In this document: piece by piece, positions 9,829-19,564 of the stretch
Numbering within the stretch: position 1 is the first letter of the stretch
How the letters are laid out: the number at the start of each line of letters is the position of its first letter
Assembly (NCBI GenBank): GCA_003248315.1
Contig: QKWM01000004.1
Span: 1,426,001-1,490,000, forward strand
Length of the DNA: 64,000 bases
Direction of reading: 5' to 3'
From: Streptomyces sp. SW4
GTDB lineage: Bacteria > Actinomycetota > Actinomycetes > Streptomycetales > Streptomycetaceae
Made by a program: the position numbers and the translations under genes
Notes under the pieces: model-generated
Told to the model about the DNA's origin: nothing
The model's input: the letters and a program-made list of their open reading frames with translations, nothing else
Databases searched by the model: none

Positions 9829-10946
9829 ATGAGACGGACAAGGGTGTCACGACTCGCGGCGGCACTGGCGACGCTGGCCCTGGCAGGGGCGGCCGGTGCC
9901 GTCCTGCCGGCCCCGAGGCGACGGCCGCGACCGGGACGGCCACCGGGTTCGCGAGCCAGAACGGCGGCACCACCGGCGGCGCCGGAGGGCGGACGGTCCG
10001 CGCCACCACGGGCACCGCCATCCACCAGGCCCTGTGCGGCCGGGCGGACAGCTCCACCCCGATCGTCATCGAGGTGGAGGGCACCATCCACCACGGCAAC
10101 ACCACACAGGTGTCGGGCGACAGTTGCAGCACGGCCGCCGACAAGATCGAACTGAAGCGGGTCAGCAACGTCACCCTCGTCGGCGTCGGCCGCGGGGCCG
10201 TCTTCGACCAGTTGGGCATCCACATCCGCGAGGCCCGCAACATCGTCATCCAGAACGTCACCGTCCGGAACGTGAAGAAGTCCGGCTCGCCCACGTCCAA
10301 CGGCGGCGACGCCATCGGCATGGAGAGCGGCGTCCGCAACGTCTGGGTGGACCACGTCACGCTGGAGGCGTCGGGCGGCGAACCGGAGGGCTACGACGGC
10401 CTGTTCGACATGAAGGACGACACCCAGTACGTGACGCTGTCCTACAGCGTGCTGCGCAACTCCGGCCGCGGCGGCCTCATCGGCTCCAGCGAGAGCGACC
10501 GCTCCAACGGGTACGTCACCTTCCACCACAACCGGTACGAGAACATCGACTCCCGGGCGCCGCTGCTGCGGGGCGGCATCGCCCACATGTACAACAACCA
10601 CTACGTGCGCCTGAACGACTCCGGCATCAACTCCCGCGCCGGCGCCCGCGCCCGGGTCGACAACAACTACTTCGAGGACTCCAAGGACGTCCTCGGCACC
10701 TTCTACACCGACCAGGCCGGCTACTGGCAGGTCGGCGGCAACATCTACGACGGCGTCACCTGGTCCGCACCCGGCGAGGACTACCGGCCGGCCGGACCCG
10801 ACCCGCGGTCCACCACCACGGTCGCCATTCCCTACCCCCACCGCCTCGATGCGGCGGGCTGCGTACCGGAGATCGTGGGCCGGACGGCCGGGGCCGGGAC
10901 GGGGCTGCGCGTCTCCGACGGCACCTGCGCCGCGAGCCCGTCATGA
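9829..10946 (+). CDS. Secreted pectate lyase, polysaccharide lyase family 1
   Basis: Extracellular enzyme cleaving polygalacturonate by beta-elimination. ATG 9829 starts a Tat/Sec-like signal (RRTRVSRLAAALATLALAGAA) in one frame; the mature protein (ATGTATGFASQNGGTTGG onward) is in another. One missing C in GGCCCCGAGG near 9913 joins them. Family hallmarks of the parallel beta-helix are present: NVWVDHVTLEAS (the WVDH motif), DGLFDMKDDTQYVTLSY, VTFHHNRYENIDSRAPLLR and HMYNNHYVR. The RxPxxR-like catalytic Arg is in DSRAPLLR. The stop codon abuts, on the opposite strand, the stop of the next gene. It points to growth on plant polysaccharide. Confidence 0.9.
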
Positions 10947-11874
10947 CCGGCGGGACGCCCCCCGGGGCGGGGTGATCCGGTCGCGCAGCCACGAGGCGAC
11001 CCCGGCGAGCGCCGTCCCGGCGAGGGCCGTCGGGTGCGCCGTGAAACCGTGGGGCACCCCGGGGTAGATCCGCAGCTCGACGTCGTTGCCGGCCGCGGAC
11101 AGCCGGCCGGCCAGCGCCAGGTTGTCCTCCAGGAGGACGTCCTCGCCGCCGACGACGAGCAGCGTCGGGGGAGCCCGCCGAGGTCGCCGTAGACGGGCGA
11201 GAGGTCGGGGACGGTGCGGTCCTCCACGTGGCCGGCGTACGCCTGGATGAAGTACTCGTCCGCGATCCGCCGGCCGGCCGGGGTCCGCGCGCTCACGTCG
11301 TACGTGCCGAACAGCAGGGCGGCGCCGGCGAACCGGCCGGCGACGCCCCGCTCCCGCAGCCGGAGCAGGGTCGCCAGCGCGAGGGTCGCTCCCGCCGACG
11401 TCCCGCCGATCGCCAGCCGGGTCGTGCCGAAGCGGGCGCCGGCCTCCTCGGTGAGCCAGAGCGCCGCCGCCTCGCAGTCGTCGGGCGCCGCCGGCCAGGG
11501 GTGTTCGGGTGCCAGCCGGTAGTCGACGCCGACCACGGCGACGCCCAGGGCGTCCGCGAGCCGGCGGTTGCGCTCGTCGTCGCCGGCAGCGGAGCCCATG
11601 TAGAAGCCGCCGCCGTGGAGGTCGAGCACGACACCGCGCGGCGGGCCGCCGGCCGGGGTGAGGATCCGGACCCGTACGGGCCCGTGCGCGGCCTCGACGG
11701 TCTCCTCGACGGCGGACGGGTCGGCGGGGCGAGACGCGGCCCTGGCCCGGGCCGCTTCCAGTTCCTCCCGGCCGGCGGGGCCGCGGCCGCCGGCCGGGAC
11801 CGGTAGAAGGCACGGGCCTCCTCGACCTGCTCTTCGGGAACGTCAGCGAGCAGCGCGTCCAGCGCGAAACGCAC
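10941..11874 (-). CDS. Alpha/beta hydrolase, hormone-sensitive-lipase type
   Basis: Esterase of the HSL family: oxyanion motif HGGGF in LDLHGGGFYMGS, nucleophile elbow GGTSAGA, YRLAPEHPWPAAPDD upstream of it, and the final Asp and His in GGEDVLLEDN and YPGVPHGFTAHP. GTG 11874 begins RFALDALLADVPEEQVEEARAFY. Frame changes near 11790 and 11180 are needed. Length is about 310 residues, normal for the family. It is convergent with the pectate lyase, with stop codons back to back (10941-10943 and 10944-10946) and no room for a terminator. Substrate unknown. Confidence 0.85.
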
Positions 11875-11908
11875 GCGTCCTCCTCAACGCCGGTTCCTCC
11901 CGCCCGGG

Positions 11909-12620
11909 TCACACCAGCCGGCGGGCCGTCGCCCAGCGGGTCAGCTCGTGCCGGTTGGACAGCTGGAGCTTGCGCAGCACCGCCGAGACGTGGGACTCGA
12001 CCGTCTTGACGGAGATGAACAGCTGCTTGGCGATCTCCTTGTAGGCGTATCCGCGGGCGATCAGCCGCAGCACCTCGCGCTCCCGCTGGGTCAGCCGGTC
12101 CAGGTCCTCGTCGACGGGCGGGGCGTCGGTGGAGGCGAAGGCGTCCAGGACGAAGCCGGCCAGCCGCGGGGAGAAGACGGCGTCGCCCTCCTGCACACGG
12201 AAGATCGAGTCGACGAGGTCCGTGCCGGTGATCGTCTTGGTGACGTAGCCGCGGGCGCCGCCCCGGATCACGCCGATCACGTCCTCCGCCGCGTCCGACA
12301 CGGACAGCGCGAGGAACCGGACCGGCCGCTCGGTGTCGGCCATCAGCGGAGCACAGCGGCGCAGGACCTCCACCCGCCGCCGCCGGGGAGATGGACGTCG
12401 AGGAGGACCACCTCGGGCCGGGTCGCGGTGATGACGGTGACCGCCTGGTCGACGTCGGCCGCCTCCCCGACGACCTCGACGCCGGTCTGCTCGGTCTGGC
12501 CGATCTCGGCCTGGACGCCCGTACGGAACATGCGGTGGTCGTCGACGAGGACCACCCGCACCCGGCGCCCGCCCGCACCGCCCCGGACTCCGTGCCGTTC
12601 GCCTCGGTCGGGTCGCTCAT
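11909..12620 (-). CDS. NarL/LuxR-type response regulator of the PspC-kinase system
   Basis: Receiver domain with RVVLVDDHRMFRTGVQAEI (acidic pair), phospho-acceptor Asp in PEVVLLDVHLPGGGG and Lys in GYVTKTITG. The C-terminal LuxR helix-turn-helix reads LTQREREVLRLIARGYAYKEIA and SVKTVESHVSAVLRKL. ATG 12620 (SDPTEANGTESG) overlaps the kinase stop by four bases (ATGA), so the two are translationally coupled. Frame changes near 12560 and 12380 are needed. It most likely acts on the PspC-protein operon divergent from this pair, by analogy with cell-envelope-stress systems. Confidence 0.85.
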
Positions 12621-13922
12621 GACGTCTTCTCCGCCCTCTCCATCTCCAGCTCGACCTCCGTGCCGCCGCCGGGCACCGCGCGCAGCCGCGCCGTGCCGCC
12701 GTTGCGCTCCATGCGGCCGATGATCGATTCTCTGACTCCCATGCGGTCGGCGGGTATCGAGTCGAGGTCGAAGCCGGGGCCGCGGTCCCGGACGGACACG
12801 AAGACCGTCCTGCCCTCGACTTCGGCGTAGACCTGAACGGCACCGCCCTCGCCACCGTACTTGGCGGCGTTGACCATCGCCTCGCGCGCGGCCTGCATCT
12901 GCGCCCCGATCCGCTCGTCGAGGGGCAGTCGCCGACCACGACGACCTCGAGGGGGACGCCGTGCTTGTCCTCGACCTCGGCGGCGTTGCGCTTCACGGCC
13001 TCGGCGAGCGTGGCCGGCTCGTCGTCCTCGTCCTTGCCGTTGCCCTCGGGTCTGTACAGCCAGGCGCGCAGGTCGCGTTCCTGGGCCCGGGCCAGCCGGC
13101 GCACCTCGCCCGGGTTGTCGGCGTTGCGCTGGATCAGGGTCAGGGTGTGCAGCACCGAGTCGTGCACGTGCGCGGCGACCTCGGCGCGCTCCTGGGCGCG
13201 GATGCGCATCAGGCGTTCCTCGGAGAGGTCCTGCGTCATGCGCACCAGGTACGGGCCGGCCAGCAGCGTGATGCCGACGAGGACCGCGAGCGCCGCCTGG
13301 AGGACGGAGCCGAGGTGGGCGGCGGAGCCCTGGAGCACGAAGATGCCGGTGACACCGGCCGTGACCAGCAGCACGCCGGCCACGGCACGCAGCACGGTGA
13401 CCGTGCGCCGGTGCCGCCCGACCTCCACCCAGCGGGCGCGACGGGCGTTGTCCGCCTGCCGCCACACCAGCGCGACGCCCGCCCCACGAGCACGGTGGGC
13501 CACAGATAGGCCCGGGCCCCGCCGCCCAGGTTGACGTTGCCGACGAAGACCATGGCCACGACGACCATGAGGAGCAGGGCGACGATCTGCCCCTTGTCCG
13601 GTCTGCGGGCGACGAGTCTGCGCCGCCCGTCCGCCGACGCCTCGGCGGTGACCAGCGACGGCGGCTTCTGCGCGTCGACGCCGCCGACGCCGAGCGGCAC
13701 GAAGAACCAGAACGCCGCGTACAGCAGGGCGCCCAGGCCGTCGGCCACGAACAGGCCCACGAACACCAGCCGTACCCAGACGACGGGCAGCCCGAGATGC
13801 CCGGCGAGCCCCCGCGCCACCCCACCGAGCCAGCGTCCGTCGCTGCTGCGGTAGAGCTTGCGCGGCGGACGCGGTTCGGCGACGGGCGCTGTGGCGGCTT
13901 CCGGCATGTCAACGATGGTCAC
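12617..13922 (-). CDS. PspC-domain sensor histidine kinase (frameshifted)
   Basis: The N-terminal ~60 residues form a PspC domain (KLYRSSDGRWLGGVARGLAGHLGL, then LVFVGLFVADGLGALLYAAFWFFVPLG). Further membrane helices follow (VALLLMVVVAMVFVGNVNLG, AVAGVLLVTAGVTGIFVL, LAVLVGITLLAGPYLV). The kinase core has the HisKA_3-type box AEVAAHVHDSVLHTLTLIQ, N box REAMVNAAKYG and G box DRGPGFDLDS. Frame changes near 13500 and 12920 are needed. Length is about 430 residues. It lacks a large extracytoplasmic sensor, so it probably senses within the membrane. It is divergent from another PspC gene. Confidence 0.85.
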
Positions 13923-13986
13923 ACGGCTGTCCGCCCCGGGGCATCAGGGTCACCCCAGGACTCCCCTGATCTCCCCCTGACCGCCC

Positions 13987-14140
13987 TCACTCAGCTCCCC
14001 TTCCCCTCCCTCCGCTCCCCTTCCCCTCCCTCCGCTCCCCTCTCCCCACCCCTCCCTCAGTCCCGTTCCCCCGATGTTCCCCCTCCCCCGCCCTCCACCC
14101 CCTCCCTCCCTCCCCCTCCCTCCCGTCAGGGCGGATATCA
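13987..14140. repeat. Polypyrimidine direct repeats in the divergent PspC intergenic region
   Basis: CTCCCCTTCCCCTCCCTCCG occurs in two tandem copies (about 13996-14036), followed by more CCCTCC-rich sequence to 14140. The whole 277-bp gap between the divergent PspC genes is pyrimidine-rich on the plus strand. No gene is seen; it must hold the promoters for both operons. Confidence 0.6.
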
Positions 14141-14199
14141 GGGTTCTGCCAGGGTCGTCCCGGCTGCCGCCGCGCCACGGCGCCCGTCACCATGGACCC

Positions 14200-15536
14200 A
14201 TGACCGATCACGAGCACGCCGCGACGGGACCCGGCGCCGGCCCGCGGGGCGCGGCGGACACCGCTCCCGATGCGGGTGCGGGCGCCCCCGAGCCGCCGGG
14301 GAGGTTCCGGCGCGACCGGCCGCACAAGCTGCTCGCCGGCGTGTGCGCCGGACTGGGACGCCAGTGCGACATGGACCCGGTGATCTTCCGGATCACCCTG
14401 GCGGTGCTCTCCGCGACCGGCGGCATCGGCCTCATCTTCTACGGCTTCGCCTGGCTGTTCGTCCCTTCGACGACGAGGAGGAGAACGAGGTCCGCCGGCT
14501 CCTGACCGGCCGGGTCGACGGGCAGGCCCTGGCCGCCGTGCTCTTCACCCTGGTCGGCTGCGGTGTCTTCCTCACCATGGTCAACAACGGCGGGGTGCTC
14601 ACCTTCGCCGTCGTCCTCTCCCTGCTGCTCGCCGGCGCCGGGTACTGGTCGCGGCGGCGGGGCACCCCGGCCCGGACCCGATAGCCGCCCAGGCGGCGGC
14701 CGACGCGCCGCCCGAGCCCAAGGCACCGCCGGTCGCCGCCGCCTACCCCTCCTGGTGGCGGGACCCGATCGTGAAGGACGGCACCCACGTCGGCGGCACG
14801 GGCTATCTGTGGGGCCCGCAGGACGGCGGCGACCGGAAGGCCGCGGCGGCCGCCGGGCCCGGCGTCCCGGCCGGCGACCGCGCCGCGCCGCGCACGCAGC
14901 CGCGCCGCCCGCGCGGGATCGGCGGCCGGGTCTTCTGCCTCGCCGTGCTCGCGGGAGGCCTCGGCACCGGCCTCAGCTGGGACACGGAGCCGCTGGGCAC
15001 CAGTCTCCAGGCGGGACTGTCCTGGGCGCTCGCGGTCTTCGGCCTCGGTCTGGTGGTCAGCGCCTTCCTCGGCCGCCTCGGGGCCGGCACCGTGCTGCTG
15101 GCGATCGTCACGGCGGCGCTGCTCACCGGCTCGGCCGCCCTGCCCGACACCATCGACAACCGCTGGACGCACCCGGTATGGCGGCCCGCGGCGGTGACGG
15201 ACGTACGGGCGCAGTACGACGTGGGGCGGGCGACGGCACGCTGGACCTGTCGCGGCTGGACGTACCGGCCGAGCGGACCGTGGCGACGCGGGTGGACGTC
15301 GGCATGGGGCGCATCCAGGTCGTCGTCCCCGGGACGTGACCGTGCGGCTGAGCGTCGAGGTCGGGGTGGGGGACATCCAGTTGCCGGGCGACGCCCGCAA
15401 GGACGTGGACGTGGCGCCGGGCAGGCACGAGGAACTGACACTGCCGCCCGCCGGGGGCGGCGAGAACACCGGGACGCTCGACCTGGACCTCCAGGTGGGC
15501 GTCGGACAGGCGGAGGTGACCCGTGCTGCGCCATGA
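14200..15536 (+). CDS. PspC-domain membrane protein with C-terminal adhesin-like domain (frameshifted)
   Basis: ATG 14200 starts a soluble acidic/Pro lead, then a PspC domain (RFRRDRPHKLLAGVCAGLGR, then VIFRITLAVLSATGGIGLIFYGFAWLFVP). More helices follow (AAVLFTLVGCGVFLTMV, GGVLTFAVVLSLLLAGAGY, VFCLAVLAGGLGTGL, LSWALAVFGLGLVVSAFLG, GTVLLAIVTAALLTGSAAL). The C-terminal ~100 residues are soluble beta-rich sequence (GTLDLSRLDVP, VGMGRIQVVVP, VEVGVGDIQLPGDA). Frame changes near 14463, 14675, 15220 and 15340 are needed. It overlaps the next gene by 14 bases. It is the likely membrane effector of the adjacent PspC kinase and regulator. Confidence 0.8.
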
Positions 15537-15750
15537 GTTCCAGCCCGGACGGCTGGTCGCGGGACTGTTCCTGACCGCGGCGGGCGTCGTCTACGCCGGC
15601 GACGCGGGCGGCCTGTGGCGGACGCCGTGGTTCGTGGCCGTGCCCCTGGTCGTGGGCGGCCTGTGTCTGGCGGCCGTGACGGGGATGGTCGCCCAGGGGG
15701 TCCGCAGGCGCCGTGACTCCCGCCCGACCACGCCCGGGCCCCGGCCCTGA
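15523..15750 (+). CDS. Small membrane protein (75 aa) in the PspC operon
   Basis: GTG 15523 lies inside the end of the PspC gene. The chain has two hydrophobic helices (LVAGLFLTAAGVVYAG and FVAVPLVVGGLCLAAVTGMVA), ending in a basic tail RRRRDSRPTT. Overlap with the preceding gene implies translational coupling and a shared role. It ends six bases before the convergent DoxX gene. No family is recognised. Confidence 0.75.
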   Translation: MLRHEFQPGRLVAGLFLTAAGVVYAGDAGGLWRTPWFVAVPLVVGGLCLAAVTGMVAQGVRRRRDSRPTTPGPRP

Positions 15751-15756
15751 TCGGCC

Positions 15757-16263
15757 CTACCGCCGTCGTCTGGCCCGCAGGGCGGCGTCCACCGAGAGCA
15801 GGGGGGCGCCGGCCAGGACGAGGGGGATCCAGGCCATGAGGTAGGCGAGGTCGTTGCCGTAGTAGTACGGGTCGGAGGCCCAGCTCACGGTCAGCCAGAG
15901 GCTGAGGGAGATCAGTGCGCCGCCGAGCGCGGCCAGGCGGGCCAGCAGGCCGAGCAGGGTGCCGATGCCGACGGCCAGTTCTCCGAAGGCGATGGCGTAC
16001 CCGAAGCCGACCGGGTTCTCCAGGGCGAGGTCCACCAGGGCGGGGACGGCGGAGGAGTCGCGGACGGCGCGCATCATGTCGCCGATGGATCCGGCGCCGG
16101 CGTCCTTCATGAACGCGCTGTCGGTGAGCTTGTCGAGGCCGGCGTAGACGAAGGTGACGCCGAGGAAGACGCGCAGCGGGAGCAGGGCGTACCGGGCGGC
16201 GGTGTCGCGCCGGGTGCCGCCGGGGTGGTACGCGTCCGTGTCCGTACGGGTGCCGTAAGTCAT
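15757..16263 (-). CDS. DoxX-family membrane protein
   Basis: About 168 residues with four helices typical of DoxX: ALLPLRVFLGVTFVYAGLDKL, NPVGFGYAIAFGELAVGIG, LLARLAALGGALISLSLWL and LAYLMAWIPLVLAGAPLL. The family signature of RxxxGxxFxxxGxxK and the GELxxG motif is present. ATG 16263 (TYGTRTDTDAYHPGG) is preferred over an upstream start 75 bases earlier because it leaves a normal short cytoplasmic lead. DoxX proteins are linked to quinone or thiol redox functions, but this member cannot be assigned. Confidence 0.85.
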   Translation of the reverse strand: MTYGTRTDTDAYHPGGTRRDTAARYALLPLRVFLGVTFVYAGLDKLTDSAFMKDAGAGSIGDMMRAVRDSSAVPALVDLALENPVGFGYAIAFGELAVGIGTLLGLLARLAALGGALISLSLWLTVSWASDPYYYGNDLAYLMAWIPLVLAGAPLLSVDAALRARRRR

Positions 16264-16396
16264 CGTCGCCAGCCGCCTCTCGCCCGCGTGTGCGGTGCCC
16301 TCACCAGACCATACGTACGACAGGAAGACCCCGCTCAATCTTCCCCACGGAGATCACCCCGCAAAGCCCCGTACCCGGCGTTCACGCTGGGCCACG

Positions 16397-16800
16397 GGGG
16401 CGTTGCGCAGCCCGGCGCTACCCGGGGGGGCCGCCCGCGCTTCCGGCGTGGCACGCGTACCCGGCATGAGTGCCGGCGTCGGGGCGTTGCGCAGCCCGGC
16501 GTTGACGGGTGCCGCCCGCGCCCACCCGTGCCGCCCCAGCGGCACGACTGCCCGCGGCTGGGCGGGGCCGTGCGGGGTCGGGCCGGCGTCCGCGGCTGGG
16601 CGGGCGGGGTCGGGCCGGCGCCCGCGGCTGGGCGGACGGGGTCGGGCCGGCGTCCGCGGCTGGGTGGCGGGGCCGGGGTCGGTGCTGGCCGCGGCTGGGC
16701 GGGAAACCCGGATCGGTGCTGCCCGCGGCTGGGTGGGAGACCCAGTCGGGGCTAGTCGCGGCTGGGTGGGAGGCCCAGGCGGGGCTGGCCGCAGTCGGGT
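16397..16800. repeat. Interspersed CGCGGCTGGG repeat array
   Basis: Seven copies of CGCGGCTGGG (plus one decayed CGCAGTCGGG) occur between about 16555 and 16795 at roughly 30-45-bp steps, separated by GCGGGGTCGGGCCGGCG and later GAGACCCAGTCGGGGCT-like units. Ahead of them GGCGTTGCGCAGCCCGGCG occurs twice, about 82 bp apart (near 16400 and 16482). The gap 16264-17109 contains no plausible gene in any frame. Confidence 0.7.
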
Positions 16801-17067
16801 ACGGCGCGGAGGGGGTGGGGCGGGGGTGTTCGCCCGCAGGGACGTCGCGAGGGGGCGCCGGGTCCTGTTCAGAGGGACGGTTTCGCGGCGTTCCGAGGAC
16901 GGACACCCCCGACCCGCCCCGACCCACCTACTCCGTCACCTCGACCGCGTAACGGTTCGACTCCACGCCCGTCGCCGTCACCACCTGCACCTCGCCCCGC
17001 CCCGGCTCCCTCCGCGCCGTACCCTGCCCGGCACGAGTGACGCCCGGCCCTGCGAGTTGACCGCATA

Positions 17068-17088
17068 ACCCGACACACCATGTCGGGT
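17068..17088. promoter_or_regulatory. Inverted repeat ACCCGACA-N5-TGTCGGGT in the promoter of the PNPOx-like gene
   Basis: The 8-bp arms are perfect and the spacer is CACCA. It sits 21 bases before the ATG and six bases after a TTGACC -35-like hexamer (17057-17062), so a bound protein would block transcription. The spacing fits a helix-turn-helix dimer operator. The regulator is not known; a 5'-UTR hairpin is the alternative. Confidence 0.45.
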
Positions 17089-17109
17089 ATCGACACCACA
17101 CTGGCTCCC

Positions 17110-17601
17110 ATGACCCATGTGAGTCGTACGACAGCGAACTGGGCGGCGTTCTGCGCCGCCGAACCCGAACTGGCCGCAACCGTGGAGAAGCGCTTCGGCG
17201 CCTACACGCACCACGTCCTCGCGACCCTGCGCAAGGACGGCTCGCCCCGCACCACCGGCCTGGAGGTGCGCTTCCTCCGCGGCGAGCTGTGGCTCGGCAT
17301 GATGCCGAACTCCCTCAAGGCGCTGGACCTGCGCCGCGACCCCCGCTTCGCGCTCCAGGCCAACCCCGGCGACGGCACCGGCATGGGCGGCGGCGACGTA
17401 CGGATCAGCGGCCGGGCGATCGAGGTCGAGGACCCGGCGACGAAGGCCGCATACGGCGAAGAGGTGGAACCGCCGGAGCCGTTCCACCTCTTCCGCACCG
17501 AACTGACGGAGGTCACCCGGACCTACGTCGAGGACGACAGGTATCTGGTCGTCCAGGTCTGGAAGCCCGGAGAGCCGGTGCGCACTCTCAGACGGACCTG
17601 A
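17110..17601 (+). CDS. Pyridoxamine 5'-phosphate oxidase-like (split beta-barrel) flavin/F420-binding protein
   Basis: 163 residues from ATG 17110 (THVSRTTANWAAFCAAEPEL). The fold signature is clear: FGAYTHHVLATLRKDGSPRTTGLEVRFLRGELWLGM, then LKALDLRRDPRFALQANPGD and GDVRISGRAIEVED. This is the actinobacterial PNPOx-like family that includes F420- or FMN-dependent enzymes and haem-degrading proteins. Specific chemistry cannot be assigned. The frame is intact and it is convergent with guaA. Confidence 0.8.
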   Translation: MTHVSRTTANWAAFCAAEPELAATVEKRFGAYTHHVLATLRKDGSPRTTGLEVRFLRGELWLGMMPNSLKALDLRRDPRFALQANPGDGTGMGGGDVRISGRAIEVEDPATKAAYGEEVEPPEPFHLFRTELTEVTRTYVEDDRYLVVQVWKPGEPVRTLRRT

Positions 17602-17658
17602 GCCGACGAGCGGCTCCGGGCCGGACGGACCCGACCCGACGAGCGGCCCCCGCGGGGC

Positions 17659-19241
17659 TCACTCCCACTCGATGGTCCCCGGCGGCTTCGAGGTCACGTC
17701 GAGGACGACGCGGTTGACGTCCTTGACCTCGTTGGTGATCCGAGTGGAGATCTTCGACAGGACGTCGTACGGCAGCCGGGACCAGTCGGCCGTCATGGCG
17801 TCCTCGGAGGAGACCGGACGGAGCACGATCGGGTGGCCGTAGGTGCGGCCGTCGCCCTGGACGCCGACGGAGCGGACGTCGGCGAGCAGCACCACCGGGC
17901 ACTGCCAGATGTCCCGGTCGAGGCCGGCCGCGGTCAGCTCCTCGCGGGCGATGGCGTCGGCCTCGCGGAGCAGGTCGAGCCGCTCCTTGGTGACCTCGCC
18001 GACGATCCGGATGCCGAGGCCCGGACCCGGGAACGGCTGGCGCTGGACGATCTCCTCCGGCAGGCCCAGTTCCTGGCCGACCATCCGGACCTCGTCCTTG
18101 AACAGCTTGCGCAGCGGCTCGATCAGCTTGAACTCGAGGTCCTCGGGCAGGCCGCCGACGTTGTGGTGGGACTTGATGTTGGCGGTGCCGGTGCCGCCGC
18201 CGGACTCGACGACGTCCGGGTAGAGCGTGCCCTGGACGAGGAACTCCACGGCCGGGCCCTCGTCGGCGATGATCTCGGCCTGGGCCTGCTCGAAGACCCG
18301 GATGAACTCACGGCCGATGATCTTCCGCTTCTCCTCGGGGTCGGTGACCCCTTGAGCGCGTTCAGGAACCGCTCGCTGGCGTCGACGACCTTGAGCTGGA
18401 CGCCGGTCGCGGCGACGAAGTCCTTCTCGACCTGCTCGGTCTCGCCCTTGCGCATCAGGCCGTGGTCGACGTAGACGCAGGTGAGCTGGGAGCCGATGGC
18501 CTTCTGGACGAGGGCCGCGGCGACGGCGGAGTCGACGCCGCCGGACAGGCCGCAGATGGCGCGCTTGTCGCCGACCTGCTCGCGGATGGCCTCGACCTGC
18601 TCCTCGATGACGTTGCCGGTCGTCCAGTTCGGCTTCAGGCCGGCGCCGCGGTAGAGGAAGTGCTCCAGGACCTGCTGGCCGTGCGTGGAGTGCATGACCT
18701 CGGGGTGGTACTGGACGCCGTAGAGCTTCTTGTCGTCGTTCTCGAAGGCGGCGACCGGGACGACGTCCGTGGAGGCCGTGACGGTGAAGCCGTCGGGGGC
18801 GGCGGAGCAGGCGTCGCCGTGCGACATCCACACCGCCTGCTCCTCGGGGGTGCCCTCGAAGAGGGTGGAGGAGTTCTTCGAGACGTGCAGGCCGGTGCGG
18901 CCGTACTCGCGGGCGCCGGTGTTGTCGACCCTGCCGCCCAGGGACTGGGCCATCAGCTGGAAGCCGTAGCACATGCCGAAGACGGGGACGCCGGCCTCGA
19001 ACAGGGAGCGGTCGACGGTCGGTGCGCCCGGCTCGTACACGGACGAGGGGCCGCCGGAGAGGATGATCGCCGCCGGGTTCTTGGCGAGCATGTCCTCGAC
19101 CGGCATGGTGCTCGGGACGATCTCGCTGTAGACCCGCGCCTCGCGGACGCGACGGGCGATGAGCTGGGCGTACTGCGCACCGAAGTCGACGACCAGGACG
19201 GTGTCGGGGGCGGCGCTGGCAGCGGGGGTCGCTGATGACAC
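17659..19241 (-). CDS. guaA: GMP synthase (glutamine-hydrolysing)
   Basis: Converts XMP to GMP with ATP and glutamine. The N-terminal class I amidotransferase has the nucleophile Cys in [10 protein letters not shown] and His/Glu in YHPEVMHS. The ATP-pyrophosphatase has the P-loop [13 protein letters not shown]. The C-terminal dimerisation domain ends [30 protein letters not shown], with the XMP-binding tail intact. ATG 19241 ([20 protein letters not shown]). One frameshift at about 18345 is explained by a missing G in CAAGGGG ([13 protein letters not shown] restored). About 527 residues, normal. GuaB2 and GuaB3 of the same pathway are 20 kb away in the window. Confidence 0.95.
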
Positions 19242-19355
19242 GGGGTGCCTTCCGGCGGTCGGGCGGGGGTCTTGTGCTACCCGATTCTACCGACGCGGCC
19301 GGGTCCCCCGTTCCGTGCGCGGCGTCTCATGATGCGGATCACCTTGCGGATCGGC

Positions 19356-19384
19356 TTGGCCACGGTGCGTCCGCCCGGCATACT
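19356..19384 (+). promoter_or_regulatory. Promoter of the chorismate mutase leader
   Basis: TTGGCC (19356-19361), a 17-base spacer and CATACT (19379-19384). Transcription would begin at about 19391, which is the A of the leader-peptide ATG, so the leader peptide would be translated from a leaderless mRNA. Confidence 0.55.
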
Positions 19385-19390
19385 GGCCCC

Positions 19391-19462
19391 ATGCTCACGC
19401 ACCAGGCTTTCCTGTTTACCTATGGCGACCGGCCCGCCGGCTGCCATGGTCGTGCTGCTTGA
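19391..19462 (+). CDS. Putative attenuator leader peptide (23 aa) for chorismate mutase
   Basis: ATG 19391 to TGA 19462 encodes MLTHQAFLFTYGDRPAGC followed by HGRAA. Phe, Phe and Tyr fall within a six-codon window, using TTC, TTT and TAT; TTT and TAT are rare in this genome. It is followed 19 bases later by a 16-bp perfect hairpin and then by the chorismate mutase gene, whose products feed Phe and Tyr synthesis. This is the layout of a ribosome-mediated attenuator. Inference only; no homologue was searched. Confidence 0.6.
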   Translation: MLTHQAFLFTYGDRPAGCHGRAA

Positions 19463-19481
19463 GCATCTGACAAGCGACTTC

Positions 19482-19518
19482 CCAGGCGCCCCGGGCCGAC
19501 AAGGCCCGGGGCGCCTGG
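19482..19518 (+). terminator. Attenuator-type terminator before chorismate mutase
   Basis: CCAGGCGCCCCGGGCC (19482-19497), loop GACAA, and GGCCCGGGGCGCCTGG (19503-19518): a perfect 16-bp stem followed by CGTTTCGG. GGCCCG at 19431-19436, inside the leader peptide just after the Phe/Tyr codons, could pair with CGGGCC of the 5' arm as an antiterminator. Confidence 0.75.
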
Positions 19519-19564
19519 CGTTTCGGTCCTGCCGCCCGGGGCGCGTCCCGAAAAGGAGCCCCCG

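Noticed and set aside
16540..16800. CRISPR-like array
   Set aside because: The core is only 10 bp, spacing is irregular and the spacers are related to each other.
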